Assembly (NCBI GenBank): GCA_049889415.1
Contig: JBMHDL010000006.1
Coordinates: 62,001-126,000, forward strand
From: JAYQKL01 sp049889415
Lineage (GTDB): Bacteria > Pseudomonadota > Alphaproteobacteria > RS24
Direction of reading: 5' to 3'
Length of the DNA stretch: 64,000 bases
Shown here: positions 51,634 through 58,468 of the stretch, piece after piece
Layout of the letters: each line of letters begins with the position of its first letter
How positions within the stretch are numbered: position 1 is the stretch's first letter
Notes under the pieces: generated by a model
The model's input: only the letters and a program-made list of their open reading frames with translations
The model's database searches: none
What the model was told of the DNA's origin: nothing
Position numbers and translations under genes: made by a program

Positions 51634-52227
51634 TCAGGCGAAATCAGCGCCCAATGATTGTCTGCTGTCTGCCGTCAGCATCGCCATATGGCCATAATTT
51701 TCATGTTCTATGCCGACCACGACCTTGGCATCATCCTGTTTAATGGCGGTAATGCCGGTCTCGCTGAACGGGAAATGCAGGAAATGCACCGATGAGGTTT
51801 TACCGTCACTGGCGGTGCGTTCAACCTCCTGCTCCGGTTTGGCGAAGAATTTTTCACCATTCACTTCGACATAGACTTTCAGCTCAATATCTGTCAGCGT
51901 ACGCAGAATGTCACCCCGCCGCGTTTCGTCTTCGATTTCAAACATCAAAGTTGCCGTCAACTCCTGCCCTTGCGGAATAAGGGGGTTATAGGCGTTCAAC
52001 TCATCTTCAAGCTGCTCATCACCACCTTGTTCGATGTAAAGCATTTCCTGAATCTGGGCTAACATGGTGTCGTAATTTTCGAAGTAAATGGTCGCAATCG
52101 GGCCGATGTCAATTCGGCGCGGGCGTTTGATTGCCAGAACCTCCTGACGGAGCGTTTTACGGATCTGGGTGTATTTGTCCATCGGCATGATGTCGGCGGG
52201 CGTCACTTTTCTTTCTGTAGCAGGCAT
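51634..52227 (-). CDS. DUF3501 family protein
   Basis: The 197-residue protein matches DUF3501: ADIMPMDKYTQIRKTLRQEV, RRIDIGPIATIYFENYDTM, LYIEQGGDEQLEDELNAYNPLIPQG and the C-terminal VVGIEHENYGHMAML. No function is established, but the family is encoded beside rubrerythrin and a CCG-domain Fe-S protein. The ATG at 52227 follows AAGGAAGAAGAA. A TTG at 52248 would overlap the upstream stop. It is the last gene of the rubrerythrin operon. Confidence 0.84.
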   Translation of the reverse strand: MPATERKVTPADIMPMDKYTQIRKTLRQEVLAIKRPRRIDIGPIATIYFENYDTMLAQIQEMLYIEQGGDEQLEDELNAYNPLIPQGQELTATLMFEIEDETRRGDILRTLTDIELKVYVEVNGEKFFAKPEQEVERTASDGKTSSVHFLHFPFSETGITAIKQDDAKVVVGIEHENYGHMAMLTADSRQSLGADFA

Positions 52228-52244
52228 TTCTTCTTCCTTCTTGG

Positions 52245-53594
52245 TCAAAGCCCGTAAGCACGGGCAAACAATTCAACGGGGTGGGCGGCTTCGGGCAACG
52301 GGGCGTCCGGCTCGAGTCCTTCAACACCCTGTACAATATGTTTGGCCGCCAGCGGACATTCGGAGACTACGGCCTTGGTGCCAGCCTTGGCGACTTTGCG
52401 CATGACCGGCTTGCCGACCTTGACGGCCAGATGATGGGTTTCCTTCAGCACGCCGAAAGTACCGCCATGGCCAGAGCATCGCTCAATCACGTCAATTTCG
52501 GCATCCGGAATGAGGCGCAGCAAATCAGCCGCTTTCGGTCCCATATTCTGGGCCCGGGCATGGCAGGCCAAGTGCACACTGACCCCGCCATCCAGGGGCG
52601 CCAAGCCGTCCAGCAGGCCTTCCGTATTGGCGATGTCGACAATATATTCCGTGATGTCGCGGGTGGCTGCGGAGAGTGCTTTGACGTTTTCGTCATCCGG
52701 CAAAATCAACGGCCATTCAAATTTGAACATCAGGCCGCAAGACGCCGTCAGCGTAATAATATCTTTGCCGGCATCAATCAGGGGCCTGAAATTCTCAGCC
52801 AATTTTTTTGCCTGTTCCGCAACTTTGGCGATATTGCCCTGCTCCAGAAACGGCATGCCGCAGCAGCCGGGATAATCCGTGCTGACCGTAACACCTAAAT
52901 GGCTCAGGACCTTGGCAGCGGCTTCGCCGACACCGGGATTGTTGTAATTGACGGCGCAGGTGGCGAAAAGAACCGCCTGACGGTCTTTAGCCGGGCCGTC
53001 CGGGTTGGGCGACAGAGTGCCGTCCGCCAGGGCTTCCGCGGCGCGCTTCATGAAGGTTTTGCCGACAAATTTCGGCAGTTCGGCGTTTTTATCAATACCC
53101 AAGGTCGCCTGCATAAGCGGGCGCGTCAGCTTGTTGTCACGTTTGGAGCCCCAATTGGCCAGAGGTGCGACCGGCGCCGCCATTTTGCCGTTGCGGTCCA
53201 TTTGCGCGAGCTGGTTCTGGACAAAAGGCGGCTTGCCTTTTTCCTTCAGCTCTACGGCGCGGTAGCGCAGCATCAGATGCGGAAAATCAAGGTTGAATTC
53301 ATGTGGCGGCACATAGGGACATTTGGTCATGAAACACATGTCGCACAAGGTGCAGCCTTCGATCACGGGGCCGAAATCCTTGCTGTCCACACTGTCCAGC
53401 TCGCCGGTTTCCGACTCATCAATCAGGTCAAAGAGGCGGGGAAAACTGTCGCACAAATTGAAGCAGCGGCGGCAGCCATGACAGACATCCATCTGGCGCC
53501 GGGCTTCGGCGTCCAACGCCTCGCGGTCATAAAATTCTTCGCTATGCCAGTCCAAAGGGTGGCGGATCGGTGCATCAAGGCTACCTTCTTTCAT
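52245..53594 (-). CDS. Fe-S oxidoreductase with CCG domains (GlpC/HdrD-like)
   Basis: The 449-residue protein has two [4Fe-4S] ferredoxin motifs, CHGCRRCFNLC and CTLCDMCFMTKCPYVPP, in residues 38-100. A C-terminal cysteine-rich (CCG) region has PGCCGMPF and HLACHARAQNMG...ERCSGHGGTFGV. This is the build of GlpC and heterodisulfide-reductase D subunits, which relay electrons. No glpA/glpB partner is near. Cotranscription with rubrerythrin suggests it feeds electrons to that peroxidase or a related step; this is inference. AAGGAAAAAAGA precedes the ATG. Confidence 0.86.
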   Translation of the reverse strand: MKEGSLDAPIRHPLDWHSEEFYDREALDAEARRQMDVCHGCRRCFNLCDSFPRLFDLIDESETGELDSVDSKDFGPVIEGCTLCDMCFMTKCPYVPPHEFNLDFPHLMLRYRAVELKEKGKPPFVQNQLAQMDRNGKMAAPVAPLANWGSKRDNKLTRPLMQATLGIDKNAELPKFVGKTFMKRAAEALADGTLSPNPDGPAKDRQAVLFATCAVNYNNPGVGEAAAKVLSHLGVTVSTDYPGCCGMPFLEQGNIAKVAEQAKKLAENFRPLIDAGKDIITLTASCGLMFKFEWPLILPDDENVKALSAATRDITEYIVDIANTEGLLDGLAPLDGGVSVHLACHARAQNMGPKAADLLRLIPDAEIDVIERCSGHGGTFGVLKETHHLAVKVGKPVMRKVAKAGTKAVVSECPLAAKHIVQGVEGLEPDAPLPEAAHPVELFARAYGL

Positions 53595-53624
53595 TCTTTT
53601 TTCCTTTCACCGGCAAGCGGCGGT

Positions 53625-53648
53625 CGGCGGCCGCAAAAGCGGCCGCCG
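53625..53648 (-). promoter_or_regulatory. Strong GC hairpin between rubrerythrin and Fe-S oxidoreductase genes
   Basis: CGGCGGCCGC (53625-53634) and GCGGCCGCCG (53639-53648) form a perfect 10-bp all-GC stem with a four-base loop (TTTT on the minus strand). It starts 7 bases after the rubrerythrin stop and ends about 30 bases before the next ATG. No U tract follows, so it is more likely an mRNA-stabilising or processing element than a terminator. Confidence 0.8.
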
Positions 53649-53655
53649 GTTGCGT

Positions 53656-54072
53656 TTAGTCCATTGAGTCCAGAGCTTTCTGGAAACGACCAGCATGTGA
53701 CTTTTCAGCCTTTGCCAGAGTTTCAAACCAGTCAGCAATTTCGTCAAAGCCTTCATCACGTGCCGTACGCGCCATGCCCGGATACATATCCGTATATTCA
53801 TGGGTTTCACCGGCAATAGCGGCTTTCAGGTTCTCAGCGGTGGAACCGATCGGCTCACCGGTGGCCGGATCACCGACCTCTTCCAGAAATTCCAAATGGC
53901 CGTGCGCGTGACCTGTTTCACCTTCAGCAGTGCTACGGAATACGGTTGCAACGTCGTTGTAACCTTCAACGTCGGCTTTTTGGGCGAAATACAGATAGCG
54001 GCGGTTGGCTTGGCTTTCACCGGCAAACGCAGCCTTCAGGTTTTCCAGAGTTTTTGATGTTGCGAGTGACAT
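53656..54072 (-). CDS. Rubrerythrin (diiron domain only)
   Basis: The 138-residue ferritin-like protein starts MSLATSKTLENLKAAFAGESQANRRY, with metal ligands in GESQANRRYLYFA, AEGETGHAHGH, AGETHEYTDMYPG and ETLAKAEKSHAGRF. Rubrerythrins reduce hydrogen peroxide. This one lacks the C-terminal rubredoxin domain, so it needs an outside electron donor, perhaps the Fe-S oxidoreductase encoded next. GGAG precedes the ATG at 54072. It is the first gene of the operon, under an ICE-like element. Confidence 0.92.
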   Translation of the reverse strand: MSLATSKTLENLKAAFAGESQANRRYLYFAQKADVEGYNDVATVFRSTAEGETGHAHGHLEFLEEVGDPATGEPIGSTAENLKAAIAGETHEYTDMYPGMARTARDEGFDEIADWFETLAKAEKSHAGRFQKALDSMD

Positions 54073-54139
54073 GTCTATCTCCTCAATCAATTGACCGGGC
54101 ATGCAGCCCAGACATACCCCCTATGAGCATGTTGTTGCT

Positions 54140-54168
54140 AACATAGTGCAGCTTGACGGCAATGTCAA
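54140..54168 (-). promoter_or_regulatory. Sigma70-type promoter of the rubrerythrin operon
   Basis: On the minus strand TTGACA (54168-54163) is separated by exactly 17 bases from TATGTT (54145-54140). Transcription would start near 54133, giving a leader of about 60 bases. Alphaproteobacterial vegetative promoters often show TTGAC at -35. Confidence 0.72.
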
Positions 54169-54171
54169 TTG

Positions 54172-54188
54172 TTTAGAATGGTTCTAAA
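54172..54188. promoter_or_regulatory. Probable Irr-binding site (iron control element)
   Basis: TTTAGAA (54172-54178), three bases TGG, then TTCTAAA (54182-54188): a perfect 7-bp palindrome that fits the ICE motif bound by Irr in alphaproteobacteria. It lies 3 bases upstream of the -35 element, centred near -47, and the irr gene itself begins a few hundred bases away. A site upstream of -35 could activate or repress. Confidence 0.72.
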
Positions 54189-54197
54189 TAAAATATT

Positions 54198-54623
54198 TCA
54201 GGATTTTTTGTGCAGCCGTATAATGACGTCCACACCAGAGATATCTAGTCCTGCAGGCACATCCGGCAAGTCAGATATGGAAACTTTTTCAGCCGGAATG
54301 TCAATCAGACGGTTTTCAGTGCTGATAAAAAAATGATGATGCTCTGAAGTGTTGGTGTCGAAATAACTGCGGGTCGAGTCAACCACCACCTGTCGCAGCA
54401 AACCGGCCTCGGTGAACTGGTGCAGGCTGTTGTAAATGGTCGCCAACGACATTTTGTGACCAGCCTGCTGCACTTCCTCATGCAGGCTTTCCGCCGTTAA
54501 ATGACGGTTTTCGCCGGTGAACAGCAGGCGCACGAGATCCAGCCGCGGACGGGTGGCCCTGAGACCGACAGCCCGCAATTTGGCGCTGAGCTGATCGTCT
54601 GTGATGTCTGTGGCGATATTCAT
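54198..54623 (-). CDS. irr: Iron response regulator Irr (Fur family)
   Basis: The 141-residue Fur-family regulator has LRATRPRLDLVRLLF, the recognition helix region MSLATIYNSLHQFTEAGLL and the HHHFF motif (His95-97) that binds haem or metal in Irr. It has no cysteine at all, so a Fur/PerR-type zinc site is absent, as in Irr. Irr senses haem status and controls iron and haem genes through ICE sites. It diverges from fabA, as in several Rhizobiales, and lies directly upstream of the rubrerythrin promoter. Confidence 0.88.
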   Translation of the reverse strand: MNIATDITDDQLSAKLRAVGLRATRPRLDLVRLLFTGENRHLTAESLHEEVQQAGHKMSLATIYNSLHQFTEAGLLRQVVVDSTRSYFDTNTSEHHHFFISTENRLIDIPAEKVSISDLPDVPAGLDISGVDVIIRLHKKS

Positions 54624-54779
54624 TCTGCCATCCTCAGTTGCTGTTTGTAATCAATCTAAATAAAACGCCCTGAAAATGCAAACCTTTTTCACCCAAACTG
54701 TTTTCCGAACTTTATGTATGGGGCTGAATGTGTTAGTCATACACGCATCTATACCCCGAGGAGACCCCAAGGAATTATT

Positions 54780-55292
54780 ATGTCCCGTCAAAACAGCTAT
54801 GATTATGAAGGTCTGCTGACCTGTGCGCGCGGCGACCTGTTCGGCCCCGGCAACGCACAATTGCCGATGCCGCCCATGCTGATGCTGGACCGCATCAATC
54901 TGATCACCGAAGATGGCGGCGCCTATGGCAAAGGCCAGATCATCGCAGAACTGGATGTGAGGCCCGATTTATGGTTTTTTGACTGTCACTTCCAGGGCGA
55001 TCCGGTGATGCCGGGCTGTCTGGGGCTGGATGCGATGTGGCAGCTTCTGGGCTTTTTCCAGGGCTGGCTGGGTCATGAGGGCAAGGGCCGGGCACTGGCG
55101 GCGGGTGAAGTGAAATTCACCGGTCAGATTGAGCCGGACGCCAAGCTCGTGACCTATAAACTTGACGTCAAGCGGGTGATTGCGCGTAAACTGGTCATGG
55201 GCATTGCCGACGGGACGGTGGATGTGGACGGCAAAGAGATTTACCGCGCCGAGGATTTGCGGGTCGGGCTGTTCAAACCGGGCCAGATGTAA
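54780..55292 (+). CDS. fabA: 3-hydroxydecanoyl-ACP dehydratase/isomerase
   Basis: The 170-residue enzyme dehydrates 3-hydroxydecanoyl-ACP and isomerises the double bond, the branch point to unsaturated fatty acids. The active-site His70 is in WFFDCHFQGDPVMPG and Asp84 in LGLDAMWQ, at the standard positions. AAGGAA precedes the ATG at 54780. fabB follows after 38 bases, the classical anaerobic unsaturated fatty acid pair. Confidence 0.96.
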   Translation: MSRQNSYDYEGLLTCARGDLFGPGNAQLPMPPMLMLDRINLITEDGGAYGKGQIIAELDVRPDLWFFDCHFQGDPVMPGCLGLDAMWQLLGFFQGWLGHEGKGRALAAGEVKFTGQIEPDAKLVTYKLDVKRVIARKLVMGIADGTVDVDGKEIYRAEDLRVGLFKPGQM

Positions 55293-55330
55293 GAAACCAG
55301 ATGTAAAACAGAAGAGCTGGAGAGAAAACC

Positions 55331-56551
55331 ATGCGTCGCGTAGCCATAACAGGATTGGGGATTGTCTCAAGCATCGGCAACAATGCCGCAGAGGTCAGCG
55401 CAAGTCTGCGCGAAGGGCGCTCGGGCATCACAGCCGCGCCGGATCATATTGAAAAGGGATTTCGTTCTCAGATTTACGGCCGGCCGACGCTTGACGTCAC
55501 CGAGGCCGTGGACAAGCGCGTGCGCCGCTTCATGGGTGAGGGCGCGGCCTGGAATTATGTCGCCATGGAACAGGCCATCGCTGACAGCGGGCTGGAGGAA
55601 AACGACATTGTCAATCCGATGACCGGAATCATTATGGGGTCGGGCGGGCCAAGTGCGCGCACGCTGGTTGACAGCGCCGACATCACCCGCAAATCCGGCC
55701 CCAAGCGGGTCGGCCCGTTTGCCGTGCCCAAGGCCATGTCATCAACCAATTCCGCGACCCTGGCCACGCCGTTCGGCATTAAGGGCGTTAATTATTCCAT
55801 CTCCTCGGCCTGTGCCACCTCAACCCATTGCGTCGGCAATGCGGCCGAGATGATTCAATGGGGCAAGCAGGACATCGTTTTTGCCGGCGGCGGCGAAGAG
55901 CTGGACTGGTCCCTGTCGGTGCTGTTTGACGCCATGGGCGCGATGTCGTCCAAATATAATGACACTCCGGCCACAGCCAGCCGCGCCTATGACAAAAACC
56001 GCGACGGCTTTGTGATTGCCGGCGGCGCCGGGGTGCTGGTGCTCGAGGAAATGGAGCGCGCGCAGAAACGCGGCGCCAAAATCTATGCCGAGATTGTCGG
56101 CTATGGCGCGACGTCTGACGGGCATGACATGGTGCAGCCGTCCGGCGAAGGCGCGGTGCGCTGCATGCAGATGGCGATGAAGGATCTCGATTGCGGCATT
56201 GACTACATCAACCCGCACGCCACCTCGACCCCGGTCGGCGACATTAAGGAAATCGAGGCGCTGCGCGAGGTGTTCGGCCAGGACGGGAAAGACTGCCCGC
56301 GCCTGTCAGCGACCAAATCCATCACCGGTCACTCGCTCGGCGCGGCGGGCGTGCAGGAAGCCATCTATTCGCTGCTGATGATGCAGGGCGACTTCATCAC
56401 CCCGTCCATGCACATTGAGGAACTGGACCCCGACTTCGCCGACATGCCGATTGTGCGCGAAACCATCGAGAATGCCGGCCTGAACTGCGTGCTGTCCAAC
56501 TCCTTCGGCTTCGGCGGCACCAACGGCACATTGGTGATGAAACGGGTGTGA
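55331..56551 (+). CDS. fabB: Beta-ketoacyl-ACP synthase I
   Basis: The 406-residue condensing enzyme elongates the unsaturated acyl chain made by FabA. The catalytic Cys is in SISSACATSTHC, and the two His are in NPHATSTPVGD and ATKSITGHSLGAAG. The start MRRVAITGLGIVSSIGNN and the end NSFGFGGTNGTLVM are FabB-typical. The fabI that often follows in Rhizobiales is not here. A short palindrome (GACTTAAGTC) follows the stop. Confidence 0.96.
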   Translation: MRRVAITGLGIVSSIGNNAAEVSASLREGRSGITAAPDHIEKGFRSQIYGRPTLDVTEAVDKRVRRFMGEGAAWNYVAMEQAIADSGLEENDIVNPMTGIIMGSGGPSARTLVDSADITRKSGPKRVGPFAVPKAMSSTNSATLATPFGIKGVNYSISSACATSTHCVGNAAEMIQWGKQDIVFAGGGEELDWSLSVLFDAMGAMSSKYNDTPATASRAYDKNRDGFVIAGGAGVLVLEEMERAQKRGAKIYAEIVGYGATSDGHDMVQPSGEGAVRCMQMAMKDLDCGIDYINPHATSTPVGDIKEIEALREVFGQDGKDCPRLSATKSITGHSLGAAGVQEAIYSLLMMQGDFITPSMHIEELDPDFADMPIVRETIENAGLNCVLSNSFGFGGTNGTLVMKRV

Positions 56552-56587
56552 AGGAGACTTAAGTCCCCCGTCCCACCTCCCCCACAT

Positions 56588-58333
56588 TCACTCCACAGCA
56601 AAATTCACCCCTTCCACCATGGTGGCGATGACGGGGATGTCCTTGATGGTGGCGGGTGGTGCGGTCAGCGGGTTTTGGGCCAGCACGGTGATGTTGGCCA
56701 GCTTGCCCGGTGCCAGTGAGCCATAGTCATTTTCCAGCTGCATCATATAGGCGGCGTCCAGCGTGACGGCGCGCAGGGCCTGTTCCGGCTTCAGCCGCTG
56801 TTCGGGCGAGGCAATGTCGCCGGCGAAATTGACCCGGTTGACGGCCTGATGCATCAGGAACAGCGGATCGCCAGGCGCCATCGGCATATCCGAATGCAGG
56901 CCCAGCTTTACCCCGGCGCGCACCACATCACCGAGCCGCACCATATCGGGCGCGCGCGCCGCCCCGACGCCTTTTTCAGCATAAAGATGCGACAGTGCCG
57001 TCACATAATAGGGGTTGGCGCTGACCAGCGCGCCGAGCTGTTGCAGGCGCGCCACCTGATCGGCGGCGGCATAGCCGAAATGCACGAGCACCGTGCGGTG
57101 GTCTGGTCTCGGCATCCGCGCCATGTTTTCCGCCAGCGTGTCAAGCACCAGATCCAGCCCGGCATCGCCGTTCTGGTGCACATGAATCTGATAGCCGGCC
57201 TCCCAATAGGTGCGGAAGGCGGCGCGGAACACCTCCGGCTCCATCATCCAGGCGCCTTTGTGCCCGTCAAGATAGCCGTCGCGCATCTGCATGGCCTGTG
57301 AATACATCGCTCCATCGGCGAACAGCTTGATCTGCCCGGGCACATAAGACAGCCGCCCTGCGCCCGCCGTCTCCAGCTCTTTGGTGCGCGCCACCAGATG
57401 ATCCAGCGTATCTAGCTGGCCCTGCGCCTGCGCCGCCAGCATCATGCCATTGGGGATGAACAGACTGCGGAACGGCGCATCGGGCGCGCCGAACACGGCG
57501 TTTTTGGCCTGTTGCAGCGCCGGCGACAGCATCGCCCCGGGATTGGCAATCAGCGTCACCCCTTTGGCGTGCAGATAGGTGCGGGTGCGCGCCAGCCCCA
57601 GTATCAGTTTTTGCGGTGGCGCCATCAGCACCATCGCCTTGTCGGACACCGCCAGCGTGCCTTGTTCGGCAAAATGCCCGTCGGCCAGCGACATGTGCTT
57701 GCGCGCGCTTTCAGGTGCGGCGTCAATATCGGCCTGGGTGATGCCAGCCAGCTCCAGCGCGGCGGTGTTGAAAATCAGCTCGTGAAACGAGCGGTGGACA
57801 ATCAGCACCGGCCGGTCGGGGGCAAGCCAGTCGAGGTCTTGGCGCGTCAGTTTTCCGTGGAAATAATGATGATAGCCCCAGCTGACAAATGCTGTGTCTG
57901 ATGCTTTACCAGAGGATGTGTCTGCAAGTGCGGCGGCAAGTTTATCGCGGTAGCCGGCCTCACTGCGCACGCCCGGAAACCGGCCATGCGGCAAGTCCCA
58001 ATCCTCAATCGCCAGCACATGCGCCGACATGGACAACGCTGCCAGAAACGGGTGCACATGATGTTCAATCAGGCCCGGCACCATGACTTGCCCGCCATAG
58101 CGGTCATCAACCCGCGCCTTGGGATGAGTCTCGCGCAACGTGTCCAGCGCGCCGATAGCGGCGATGCGCCCGTTCTGCACCAACACCGCATCACCGCGAT
58201 GGTTGGACAGCGTGACAATCTCCGCCGCCGGATAAATCACCTTGTCTGTGTCTTTGCTGGGATCCGCCCGGAGCGTTTGCGGCGCCAGCAGCAAAACCAG
58301 CGCCAAAAGCGCTGAAAGAAAAAACCGGGGCAT
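56588..58333 (-). CDS. Exported amidohydrolase (Amidohydro_3 / YtcJ-like)
   Basis: The 581-residue protein has a signal peptide (MPRFFLSALLALVLLLAPQTLRA), taken as the start at 58333; an ATG at 58354 is also possible. The metal-dependent hydrolase fold shows VMVPGLIEHHVHPF, the long middle with FADGAMYSQAMQMRDGY, IHVHQNGDAGLDLVLD, VHFGYA and the C-terminal HSDMPMAPGDP. The HVH and HxH elements are metal ligands. YtcJ-like enzymes cleave varied amide or ester bonds; substrate unknown. By eye the gene is more GC-rich than its neighbours. Confidence 0.82.
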   Translation of the reverse strand: MPRFFLSALLALVLLLAPQTLRADPSKDTDKVIYPAAEIVTLSNHRGDAVLVQNGRIAAIGALDTLRETHPKARVDDRYGGQVMVPGLIEHHVHPFLAALSMSAHVLAIEDWDLPHGRFPGVRSEAGYRDKLAAALADTSSGKASDTAFVSWGYHHYFHGKLTRQDLDWLAPDRPVLIVHRSFHELIFNTAALELAGITQADIDAAPESARKHMSLADGHFAEQGTLAVSDKAMVLMAPPQKLILGLARTRTYLHAKGVTLIANPGAMLSPALQQAKNAVFGAPDAPFRSLFIPNGMMLAAQAQGQLDTLDHLVARTKELETAGAGRLSYVPGQIKLFADGAMYSQAMQMRDGYLDGHKGAWMMEPEVFRAAFRTYWEAGYQIHVHQNGDAGLDLVLDTLAENMARMPRPDHRTVLVHFGYAAADQVARLQQLGALVSANPYYVTALSHLYAEKGVGAARAPDMVRLGDVVRAGVKLGLHSDMPMAPGDPLFLMHQAVNRVNFAGDIASPEQRLKPEQALRAVTLDAAYMMQLENDYGSLAPGKLANITVLAQNPLTAPPATIKDIPVIATMVEGVNFAVE

Positions 58334-58390
58334 GTTATCCAATCTGTCTGTCATGCAGCCACTATGCGCCAGGCTCTCGCTCAACCCAAG

Positions 58391-58420
58391 CAAAAAGGGC
58401 GGCACATGCGCACCGCCCTT
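58391..58420 (-). terminator. Rho-independent terminator of pnp
   Basis: AAGGGCGG (58395-58402) and CCGCCCTT (58413-58420) form an 8-bp perfect stem with a 10-base loop. On the minus strand it is followed by TTTTTG. It is about 48 bases past the pnp stop, and in front of the amidohydrolase start on the same strand. Confidence 0.8.
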
Positions 58421-58468
58421 ATTAAGTTTCCGCTATCTAAAAACCGACTAGCTTAGTCTTCTCCAGAC

